DNA from: Odontesthes bonariensis
Lineage: Eukaryota > Chordata > Actinopteri > Atheriniformes > Atherinopsidae
DNA: 64,000 bases
Direction of reading: 5' to 3'
NCBI RefSeq assembly: GCF_027942865.1
Contig: NC_134510.1
Span: 35,022,663-35,086,662 of the forward strand
A program made the translations under genes and the position numbers. Of this stretch, positions 45,223 to 55,147 are shown one piece after another (positions within the stretch are counted from its first letter, which is position 1; the number at the start of each line of letters is the position of its first letter). The notes beneath the pieces were generated by a model that made no database searches, was not told where the DNA came from, and saw only the letters and a program-made list of their open reading frames with translations.

Positions 45223-48200
45223 ATGGATGGGTTCATGATGATGATGACTGCTCTGTTCTTTGGTAAGAGCATTAATGTTTCAGCATTATCGAGGAAATAA
45301 ATGAGTGTTTCTCTTTTTTTAATCATACCATATTGACAGGTGATGACAGAAGACAGTTTTCTTCTATTGAAACAGAAAAAGGGGATAAAATCTAACAGTA
45401 GTTTACCAGTAAACAGTAACTGACTTTGTTAATTAAACAAAACACTGTTTATACCAACATTTTCTGCCCTGTAGTACAAATTTAGTTTAATTTGTTTAAA
45501 TGATTCAATAAACACTAACTACATCCTCCATCTATCTGTAGGACTTGACCTCAGCTGCTGCTCACATTACCCCGCGCGTCATTACCACTATGTTAACTTA
45601 CAAATGAATTGGGCCGACGCTCAACAGTACTGCAGAGACAAATACACCGACTTGGCCACCTTCGAAAGCATGGATGATATAAGCAGGCTGAAAGCTGATT
45701 TCTCTTATTCCTTTGCGTGGATCGGACTCTGGGATGACCCCAAGTCCTGGAAAACTTCCATGGGCAATGACACCAACTCTTGGAGATGGTCAACCACCGG
45801 GGAAACCAACAAAACCGGTTTCCAGATGTGGGATTCTGGTCAACCAGATTACTATTTGAGAGTGGAAACGTGTGGAGTGATGAACACCGCAGGACTATGG
45901 TTTGATACGGATTGTTCCCAGACCAGAGACTTTATTTGCTACAATGGTAAGTCATGTTTTATAGATTTAATCAAATGATTTTTAAAAGATTTTTTAATAA
46001 ATAGTAATAAAAGGTGTCTCCTCCGGTGGAGCAATGCTTCTCTTTATGCCTCTTACTATGGAAGACCCTGAGTGCCAAGTATATAAAACTTTACGCACGT
46101 CTTACTAACTATAACTATAATAGATTCTATTTAAATGAGAAAACATATACATTCATATGATGCACGTTCAATTTTCAGGAGATTTTAAGAAAAACCTGTC
46201 TTCAGTCCTGAATAATTAAACAGTCTGAAATACAGTTAAACTGATACAAAACTTAAACTTGTCAATCTCTGCAAAATAATCTTGGAACATTCTTATTGTT
46301 GAGTTCAAAAATACCAAAATTCAGCCAACTGGAGAACAATGGGCCTCATGCAAGAACATTTTTGAATTTTTATTCTAAATTTCTCTTATTTTTTTCATAC
46401 GAACACTCCATGTCAGACTCAACAAACGCTCTTAACTTGGGAAAAAGTGTGTAAACGACCTGCGTAAACGATGAATTCCACCCGTGCGTATTTAAGTGCA
46501 CGTGGATGAGGATAGTAAATTTGCATACTCCACGCCCATCATAATACCATATAAGGCTGTGCTTCCTCTCTCCTGTGCTAGGAAGTGTTGAGTGTTGAGT
46601 CATGAGAATGGCATCAAGGTGCGAAAAGAACAACTTTAGGGGCTCTGAGACTGAAGTTCTGCTTTCAGAGATCAAAAATGGAAAATCTGTCATTTTTAGC
46701 GGTGTCAGCAGTGGAATTACGGAACCTGTTAAAGCGGAGAAATGGGAAGTAGTTACGAGTGCTGTTAATTCCGTGTCACCTGTAGATCGTAATGTCACCA
46801 AAATAAAGAAGAAATGGTTTGATATGAAATTGGCTTAAAAAAAACGTCTCGCCATGACCGCTCGATGACTGCAACTAAAGCCGTGCAATCAGTTGTTGCC
46901 TCATCATGATGGCTCTTTGATGGGACGGTCCATGAGGGGGGTCTTCTGGCACCACACCTTCTGGTCTGCCTGGGCTAGTTCAGGTAGTGGGAGACCCTCG
47001 TTCATGGCAATATTGTGCAAAATGCAGCTTATGGGTGCTTTTATGTGTATATGTGTGCAGTCTTTTACTCCGATTATGTTTGGAAGTCCGGTCATGGCAT
47101 GAAAGTCCCTCTTAATTTGTACTTGTTGGACAGCAGTGTATGGGAATTGGATGTACCATGGGTTATAAACTGATGATAGTTTTGATGACCAAGGGGAGCG
47201 CACGACTCCAATCTGCCTCTGAAAGGTTCCTGTGGCCAAAAATCCAAAGGTGGTGAGGACCTGGACGTGTGGTGGAATTGGGTTTGATGGGCGTGTTTCT
47301 CTCTGGAGTTGTGGCTCTAGCAAGCTGCATATTTGCAGCAGCACAGTCCTTGGCAGTCTTAATCGCGATATCAGCCATTTGTCTGTCTCTGCAAGGACAT
47401 CGACACGGTCTCTTCAAGAGCCTGAGTCTCATCCAAAAGCATCAAGTCAGCCGCTGGTTACACTTCCCATTGACCTTGTTATATACAGAGTCAAATTAAC
47501 ATCATTAGTTTATAATTTAAGTCAAACAGAATAATGTCAGCATGATTATGGGGTATAATGTATTTATTTATGTTTGCTTCAAAGTAATTAAAGGGACACT
47601 ATGTAATAAATTAAGTCATTTATTAGCTCAAATCAACATATTCATTTATAAGTTAGTCCTCATTGGTGTAAAATGATCTCTGTCAAAAATCTCATTTATC
47701 CTCCTGAGTGAAGAATAACTAGTCTGTATCTACATAGAGCAGGTAAGCTCTATGGAGGCTGCCATGTCCTTCCGGTCTATGAAAAACGACGAAGGGCCGA
47801 GAGGGACATAAAGCACTTCGAATCGCGATTTCCCCACCAGGCCTACAAGCGGAAATGACGTCATTGTGACGTCATTTCCGCCAAATGGCTTGTTACAGCC
47901 GCTAATGCTAAATAGATTTTATTCCTTGGCACATATGTCTTTGTGTTCATTAGCTTTCTTTTTGTAAGTGCATCATCTTCTTCTTTTTATTATTATTCCT
48001 ATGCTCCCCCTGGCTATCTTCTTTTTGGCGTTATGCTCACATTTGTAAACTGTTATTTTGTTGATTTACTAATAAAGTTTAAAAAAAAAAAATGCTAAAT
48101 AGATTTTATCTCGTAAATGATCCCACTAATAATGCATTGATTGTTACCAAACTTCTGCCGTAGTATACATAGGCTCTTAACTCACAAAACGAGGCATTAG

Positions 48201-49843
48201 AAAGTTTGTAAGTTTAGCGGGAGTTTATTTACCGCTGCTAATGCTCCTATTGCTAACGCTGCTAATGCTAACGCTGCGTCGACGTCACTTCCGGTAACTC
48301 CCGGAATATGACTAATTGCATTGCTTGCACACCAAAGGAGATGTTATGTTATCTGACATGTTTTCTGTCATGTTATCTGTCATCTGTATTCATAGTGTTG
48401 TTGTATGTGTGTTATGTAATCCTTTGTACTGTGTGTCTTGATTTCTTTTCGTTTGTATGGACCTTGAGTCTGAAGCTATAGCTTCTTGAATCTTGACACA
48501 TTCCGCTTGCCGTAGTTCAAGAAGTTGCAGCGCACATTTGAAAACGTGAGGCGCTAGAGAGCAAATTCATTTGACTTTGCAAAATAAAATTGCACCACTA
48601 GATGGGGGAAGAAACTACATAATGTCCCTTTAAATATACAATCTTTTGACCTTTAGTCAAGCAAACTTGATTGGAATAACAGCGGACTATTTTACGAAAC
48701 TCCTACGACAGGTCTGGATCACTCGTAAATTCCGTTCGTACCTGAAAGAAAACGTAAAATGTGAAAAAATTGGTGAATGCGCAAATTCTTTAAAATCACT
48801 CATACGCACATCTTGAGAACAAATCTGTTCGTATGAACGGTTGTTGCATGAGGCCCTTTAAGTGAAGAATGCAATGCACCACTGAGAGAACGTTGGAGTC
48901 TTTAGTTATCTAAATGTAGAGGGAGCTGCTAATTCATGACCTTGTGTAAACGTCCTCTAAATTATAATTCAAGGCTCAACAAGCTACCCTTAGGAGAACC
49001 ACAAGCTAGCAGGTTTCCAGTAAATAGTTCTTGTTGGCTTCTATCTAAGCACTTGGGAACAGCTGAGCAGTTGTTATCAATATCATCATCATTGTGCAAA
49101 AACAAACTGAAATGCAGCACAAGAGGAATAATTGAACTTCCACTGGTTTATTTTCTGTTGCAGTTACAAAGCAAAACAAGAAAAACTATGTGTACATCTT
49201 ACATTGGAAAACATGGAAGTCTGCTCAAGAGTACTGCAGGAAACACTACACGGACTTAGCAATGATTGAAAATGAGGAAGAAAACGCTGAGGCTTTCAGG
49301 ACAAAACCATCTGGAACTACAACTTGGATCGGTCTGTACAGAGTTCCATGGACTTGGTCCGACAAGAGCAAAAGCTCCTTCACCAACTGGGACCCTAATG
49401 ACTACAGGAACTATGGTGGTAATCAACACTGTGTGTTAGAACATAATTCGCATCAGTGGCATGATGAGTTCTGTAGTTCCAAGTATCCATTCATCTGCCA
49501 TCAAGGTGCTTATTCATTACGTTATAAAGATATTAATTTTTTTCAGTTAAAATGTGTCCCATTATTTCTGACTCAGTGTTTATGTTCAGTTTCAAGGATG
49601 ACCTCCACTTTCAAGATAACGACTGAGACTGATGCTGACCTGACTGATCCAGCTATTTACAGCCAGGTCCTCCAGCAGGTAAAACTTTCTGTCCCCGTTT
49701 TTATTTCAGTGTAAATTATGGTTATGTCGGTGACTGCTTATTTAATTCCTCCTCAGATGAACGACTTGCTGACACGTCAGGGATTGACTGACTTCAAACT
49801 GCGATGGAAGAGTCCACCCAAAAAAACTGAAAAAAAAGACTGA
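45223..49843 (+). CDS. Gene C: secreted double C-type lectin domain protein, altered C-terminus
   Basis: Exons: 45223-45262, 45542-45946, 49164-49505, 49590-49678, 49757-49843; 320 residues. CTLD1 has GQPDYYLRVETC and GLWFDTDCSQT, and LSCCSHYP in place of LSSCSQYP near the start. CTLD2 has KPSGTTTWIGL and the longest loop of the three (WDPNDYRNYGGNQHC). All disulfide cysteines are kept. In the last exon an A tract after CCC has seven A instead of six, so the basic tail of A and B (KKLKKKTERNSQN..) is replaced by KKTEKKD and a stop at 49841-49843. The lectin domains are unaffected. Intron 2 (3.2 kb) contains a Harbinger element with nested insertions. Confidence 0.88.
46602..46838 (+). pseudogene. 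Harbinger Myb/SANT-like DNA-binding protein
   Basis: 78 codons from an ATG: CEKNNFRGSETEVLLSEIKN, SVIFSGVSSGITEPVKAEKW, EVVTSAVNSVSPVDRNVTKI, KKKWFDMKLA then stop. The pattern of spaced tryptophans and the KKKW block match the Myb/SANT-like accessory protein that Harbinger elements need alongside the transposase. The reading frame is open from the start, but the protein ends right after the DNA-binding region, shorter than family members. A stop replaces the rest. Confidence 0.7.
46904..47432 (-). pseudogene. HARBI1-like transposase, internally deleted
   Basis: Minus-strand frames give RPSNPIPPHVQVLTTFGFLA, RQIGVVRS, PWYIQFPYTAVQQVQIKRDF, LPNIIGVKDCTHIHIKAP and then jump to CILHNIAMNEGLPLPELAQ. 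The aspartate of KDCTHIHIK is the first catalytic residue of this DDE family. Everything between it and the C-terminal CILHNIA motif, including the other two catalytic residues, is deleted. Confidence 0.75.
47592..48629. mobile_element. TTAA-site MITE, family 3, in gene C intron 2
   Basis: Ends AGGGACACTATGTAAT and, reverse-complemented, AGGGACATTATGTAGT, flanked by TTAA at 47588-47591 and 48630-48633. Gene B has the empty site (AAGTAATTAAATATAC, about 34020), with a single TTAA. This is direct evidence of the insertion and its target. A shorter TA duplication with longer repeats would fit equally. Carries the retrocopy 47923-48090. Confidence 0.88.
47923..48090 (+). pseudogene. Processed retrocopy fragment with poly-A and 19-bp target duplication
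   Basis: A 168-base insert ends in an AATAAA signal (48071-48076), then a run of ten A (48081-48090). The identical 19 bases AATGCTAAATAGATTTTAT lie at 47904-47922 and 48091-48109. This is LINE-type retroposition of an mRNA 3' end (5'-truncated). The source mRNA is not recognised; the sequence has no open frame of note. Confidence 0.85.
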
Positions 49844-50529
49844 GAGGAATTCACAAAACTCAGTGATTTAAATCAGGGAACAATCATGCACTCAACTGTT
49901 CTTAATGCCGTTTTGATTGTCTCTCTTCACTGTGGTGAACTGTACTTAAGCTTTTATGTAGTTTGACTTGAGTGGTATTTGATTTATAACCAAATCACAT
50001 ACGCATATATATTTGTTCGGATAGGGATTTTCACTGGTACAACTTAAAACTGAATGCCATTAGATTTTAGTCCCGGGTGATGTGGTAAAAGCCATGGTTA
50101 CCTTGGCAGCAGCAAGTTTTATTAAGCATCTTATTCAATTATTAGGTCAGTCCAATTAAACATAAGAAGGAATTTAGAAACGTATGCAGATCAGAAGTTT
50201 CTTTTTCTTTCTTTTGCACGAATATAAGTGACAGATTGAACCAAAGTGGCACTTTTACCAACAACTAATCATATGATATGCATTTTCAACAGAGCTTCGT
50301 AAAATACGGGCCATGATTTCTGTGCTTGTTAGTTGTTTTATTCTTTTTAATAATTACTTAAGTTCAATTCATATTTTTAAACACTGTTCAACTTTGATGT
50401 GTTTTTATTTACTGAGTGATTTGAGTTTTTTTTTACTGTCATCAGCAGATAAGATAACCTGGAACATGTTTTAAGATGAATAAAGATAATCTGAATAATT
50501 ATGAGCTTGTTTTCTGAAATAGAAAAAAA

Positions 50530-50866
50530 GATAGAAAAAAATAGATTTCCCTGGTATTGGGAGGGACCTCTGATGGGGGTTTGGTGTTTCTCGGACTCGT
50601 GGGGCCCGGGTACGGCACTCGACCTGTGTCTGGTTGGCAGGGACTTGGCAGGGCCGGTGGGCTGTCGCCCCTGATTCCTGGGAGGCCTCTTGTGGTCATG
50701 GAGGTTCTGTCCTGGGGCATCCTCAGCAGTCTTTTGGCTGGATGCATGGTTGTCCCTGGGGTGGGCTTCCCGGGTTCTGTGCTCCGTGGGAGCTGCTGGT
50801 GGCCTGGGTCTTGGGGTCCTCACTGCCTGCTTCTGATTGCTCGGGGGGAGGGCGGTGGCCTTAATT
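50530..50866. other. GC-rich segment, likely repeat
   Basis: About 335 bases much richer in G than the surroundings (GGGCCCGGGTACGG, GGGGGGAGGGCGGTGG). It resembles non-coding parts of fish LINEs that I cannot name. ORFs here have skewed composition and no domains. Confidence 0.3.
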
Positions 50867-50867
50867 T

Positions 50868-53142
50868 TATTTTATTTATTTATCTAATTTTTATTTAACC
50901 TTTCTTTAACCAGGAAATGGTCCCATTGAGTTACAATAACTCTTCTTCCAGGGAGTCCTGGCCAAGAAGGCGGCTTAAAAAAGTTAAATTACAATAAAAC
51001 ACAAGAGACTAGACAAAACCACTACTACATCACATCTAAACAGAAGTAAACATATTAAAAACTGAGTATACACTGACACTAAAAAACAGACAGCGAACAA
51101 GGTATGAAATTAAAAACAATTGCAGTGGTCAGTTAATGATAATTTTAAAAGGTCTTTAAAAGAATTTATGGATGGAAAAACTTCAAGATTTAGAGTAGCT
51201 TGAAGTTCATTCCAAGCTTTTGGTGCATATGATGAAAAGGCTGTTTTCCCAAGTTCAGTTCTTGTAAGTGGAATATGTAAAAGTATTTTTTCTGATGACC
51301 TCGTCCTGTAAACACTATTTTGAAAAGAAAACAAATTAAAAATGTACAAAGGTAGTTTACCCATTAGGGCTTTAGGAACAAAAGTCAGCCGAGGGTTTTT
51401 CTTCGAATGGAGAGAGAAGACCATTGTACAGTTTTATAAAGAGTGCAGTGATGACACCTGGCTGTAGCACCTGTGATGAAACGTAAGGCTGAGTGGTACA
51501 ACACATCCAGTTTTTTAAGAAAGAATAACCTGGAGTGCATATACAGTATATCCCCATAATCAAGCACTGACAGGAATGTGCTCTGAACTAACCTTTTCCT
51601 TGCAGCATAAGGAAAGCACTTCCTCATTCTAAAGAAAAACCCCAACTTTGTTCCAAGTTTCTTCCAGAGGCTCTCTTTATGGACACCGAGAGACATCTTA
51701 TCATCCAACCAGATCCCTAAATACTTGTAAGACGATACTCTTTCTATTTCAGTGCCATCTAGTGTTGACACACCAATGTTAGGTGAAGAGTGTGATTGTG
51801 TAAAAGACATAATTTTTGTTTTTTTAGCATTCAGTACCAACTTTAAGTCAATAAGAAATGTTTGTACATGATTAAAAGCAGACTGCAATTGTGTAAATGC
51901 AGCATTCACTGATGAAGCTGTGGTGTACAAAATAGTGTTGCCTGCATAAAGATGCACTTTTGCTTCCTTCAGGTCCCTACCCAAGTCATTTATATAAATA
52001 GAAAATAAAATTGGGCCCAAAACCGACCCTTGTGGGACCCCCTTTCTAACTTCTAATGATGTTGAGGTACAGTTATCAATAACAGTACACTGTGTTCTAC
52101 CACTGAGGTAGCTTGAAAACCACCTTAATACAGTACCACTAAAACCTATACTTTGTAATCGCTTCAAAGAAGATCATGGTCCACCGTATCAAACGCTATA
52201 GAAAGATCAATGAATATTGCAGCACAGGACTTCTTATTATCCAAGGCATTTAAAATATAATTTGTGACTACAGTTACAGCTGTGACTGTGCTATGGCCTT
52301 GTCGGAAGCCAGACTGCATTGGGTTTAAAATGGAGTTCTCGGTTAGAAATTGTTTAAGTTGCTCATTTATAAGAGATTCAAAGAGTTTGGCCAGCACTGA
52401 TAATTTAGAGATTGGGCGATAGTTGTCCAAAATATAAGGGTCTCCATTTTTCAAAAGTGGGAGGACAAAAGCAGACTTCCAAGATTTAGGAATAGAACCA
52501 CTGTATAAACTAACATTGAAAATGGAGGCAATAGGGTCAGCAATCGAGTTCGCAGCAGTCTTAAGGAAGTAAGGCTCGATCTGGTCAGGGCCAGCAGACT
52601 TTTTACAGTCTAGTCCTCGCAAAGCCCTCTGAACTTCATAGGCAGAAACAGAACGGAAATTAAAACTATTTAGACTATTATTTGGATCTGGAACAGTCGT
52701 TATACTTTTAGTAAAATTGGTTGGGAGAGTTGACAATTCCAGCACTAATAAAGTGCATGTTAAAAGTATCTACCATATTTTGTTTATCCCTAATTTCTCC
52801 CTGGCTAGTTACAATATATTCAGGGATAGTGGGAGGTGGCACATCACCTGATGGTGATTTAATTGCTTTCCAGAATTTCTTAGGGTCATTGAGATTTTCT
52901 TTTATTAGATTAAGGTAATGCTCATTTTTTGTACTTTTTATTAATCTTGTACATTTATTTCTTAATACCCTGTAGTTCAACCAGCATGCATCACTATTAT
53001 TTTTTTTTGCTTTTACCCATGCCTCATTACGTTCTCTAATGGCAGTCGCAATACAATCATTAAACCAGGGATTGTCCCTGTCCCTCACTCTATATCTTCT
53101 AAAAGGGGCGTGTTTATCAATGATGGCTAAGAAAGTTTTCTT
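50868..53142 (-). pseudogene. L2-like LINE, 5'-truncated, reverse transcriptase broken
   Basis: Reading leftward from 53142: FLAIIDKHAPFRRY, NPWFNDCIATAIRERNEAW; then the RT fingers (KKSAGPDQIEPYFLKTAANS, LDNYRPISKLSVLAKLFESL, NPMQSGFRQGHSTVTAV, IFIDLSIAFDTVDHDLL), then the palm (KGVPQGSVLGPILFSIYIND) and thumb, and C-terminal RTELGKTAFSSYAPKAWNEL. The catalytic YADD box reads YAGN (codons 51937-51948), so both metal-binding aspartates are gone. Frame changes occur near 52708-52745, 52165 and 51400. The 3' end has an A/T-rich (AAAT)n tail (50868-50885). Endonuclease is absent. Confidence 0.9.
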
Positions 53143-53900
53143 AAAAATATAGCTGCAAGCAGCGATATGGGGGCCTAGCAGAATGGCACAATAAGCAAGG
53201 CTTGGGCTGCTCAGGAAGGGGTCATGAGTCCATGCACCAAGTTTGGCATTGATACATCAATGCATCGCAGAGATACGGCCAAATGTCCCGTTTGATGAGC
53301 AAAAATGCATTTTTGCTACATATAGCGCCACCTATAGGCCGAACGTCACCAAACTTCTTGGGCCTCTTACCGTCATAGTCTTGAGTCTGTGTTATAAGTT
53401 TGACGTCAAAACATCAAATGGTTGCCAAGATATGGCCTCACTTCCGGTTTGGCGGCGTCAACCTCGAGTTTGATTGGCTTTTATGGAAAATCAGAAGCCT
53501 AATTAAAAATTACACTCTATAACTTTTGTGCGGCTTGGTCTGAAGATTCTATGTGCCAAGTTTCGTGACGATTGGACAATCTGTGTGACCTGAAATGCTT
53601 TTTTAAGTTTTTTGATAAAATTCAAAATGGCGGAAAATCTAGGCATACTCAAATTGGACGTCATAGTGTGCGTTGGACTCGTCATGATCCAAGGATTCCA
53701 ATGATGTCTCATTTGTGAAATTTAGACCAAGTAGTCATAAGTTGTTAGGCTGAATGCACTTTGAACTTTGACGTGTTGGTGGCGCTAGAGAGTAAGCTCT
53801 TTGGGCTTGAAAATTCTTGACTTTGTGATTGGCACTTGGCTAATTACGTGTGCCAAATTTCACAACTTTTTACCATAGCGTTCATGGGGCTGCCATCATG
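53143..53900. repeat. Dispersed repeat, family X, copy 1
   Basis: Starts TATAGCTGCAAGCAGCGATA and ends near CATCATGGGCGTC. A shorter copy of the same start lies at 58503-58800. Coding content is absent. The start directly joins the truncated end of the LINE. The family is common in fish in my memory, but its superfamily is unknown to me. Confidence 0.7.
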
Positions 53901-53904
53901 GGCG

Positions 53905-54440
53905 TCAGTTTGATTTCAGAAGTGCTGGGGACAATTACTAGAAACCTGAATAAGGTTTGAAAAGTGCTGGGGACAATTACAAGCTAGGCCCATTACTTCC
54001 GAATTGAGGTTTCATGATAAATAATAGGCATTGCATTAGATGATGCGTATTGACGCGATATTGTCCCCATATTAAAAGTTAAAAGCCATCTGCGCGGTCT
54101 TGTTTAGGCCGTCGGAAACATCCTGTTCGGTTATTACACAGCCCTTGACACACCAACAAATCTCAGACAAACCTCTACCAAGCAAGAGCGCATCAGGAGA
54201 CGTAGCCTGGCTACAAACAGCCCTTGCCCTGACAAAGTTTTCAAACATTGCCAGGCTATGAAACGACGGGCAAGAGTGAACGAGCAGCAACCCCTTTGTG
54301 AAATAAGTTTTCATTCATTGTCTATCTCGCCTGATATGCATCATAAACACTGACGAATCTTCACCTGCAACACCAGCGACGTCTTTCATCGCTCGTTCCA
54401 CTGTAACAGACTGCAGACCGCAAGCACAGTGTGTGGGAGC
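53905..54440. other. Repeat-like stretch, unassigned
   Basis: Two GTGCTGGGGACAATTAC motifs in tandem near 53930-53985 and a GTCCCCAT motif inverted near 54065. No coding evidence. Possible MITE remnant, but no paired ends found. Confidence 0.3.
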
Positions 54441-54530
54441 CAGTGACGGACTGGGGTAAAAAAAACGGCCCTGGCATTTTGCAACCACAAGCGGCCCCGT
54501 AGACCAGCATTTGCCAAAAGCCGCCCCCCC
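54441..54530 (+). mobile_element. Solo hAT left end
   Basis: CAGTGACGGACTGGGG then CGGCCCTGGCATTTT, the same terminus pattern as the hAT at 4943. No right end was found within the window. A C-run and (CA)n follow (54524-54557). Confidence 0.5.
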
Positions 54531-54559
54531 CCCCCACCACACACACACACACACACTTC

Positions 54560-55139
54560 ACCACATGACGCATACTGTAAGCATTTATTGACGCGCAATG
54601 TCATACTACATAAATAGGCAAAGAAGATGGAATGATGCGGCGATTCGCAGTAGTAATTACTTGCAACACACAGACATATAGAAAAATGGTGACGCGCACC
54701 TTCAATAGAAACATTGGTGACAGCGCACCACATCCACATCTAAACTCAAGTTTCAGAAACCGAAATTAAGCTTCAAACTAGAAAAAACAGGCACCGGGCA
54801 TCAAACTTGCCTGCACGCACGCACAGACAGACAGACAGACACACACACACACTCGTCCACTTGTTTTTTATGTCCACTTCGCTCCTGTACCCTGTGTTTA
54901 TATCCAAAAGTCCCTTCTTTAGATCGCTGTCCACTCGAGAGAGACCCAGCTAATACTTCATGACAAGACAGTTATGGTAGTCCAACTTCTATGCTAACCA
55001 GCCCAGATCTAAATACAAAGCAACATGGAGATACTGTAAAATTGTCAGCTAGACAAGCCGTTAAATCGAGAACCCATTACCAAGTCATGAAGATAGGAAT
55101 AATAACAACTACAACAGCCCTGCCATAGATTACCAGGCA
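54560..55139. other. Non-coding stretch with microsatellites
   Basis: Contains (AGAC)n and (CA)n near 54825-54850. Nothing coding recognised. Confidence 0.4.
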
Positions 55140-55147
55140 GTTACCAC

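Larger units (their letters stand above)
46341..48856 (-). mobile_element. PIF/Harbinger element in gene C intron 2
   Basis: Same termini and position as the gene-B element (GGGCCTCATGCAAGAAC at the left, inverted at 48856). Myb/SANT-like gene on plus (46602-46838), HARBI1-like transposase on minus (46904-47432). A TTAA-site MITE with its own nested retrocopy splits it at 47592-48629. Confidence 0.85.

Noticed and set aside
50377..50823. 148-codon ORF on minus, proline/arginine-rich
   Set aside because: It lies in a GC-rich repeat-like segment and has no domain; the frame runs through AT-rich 3' flank of gene C.
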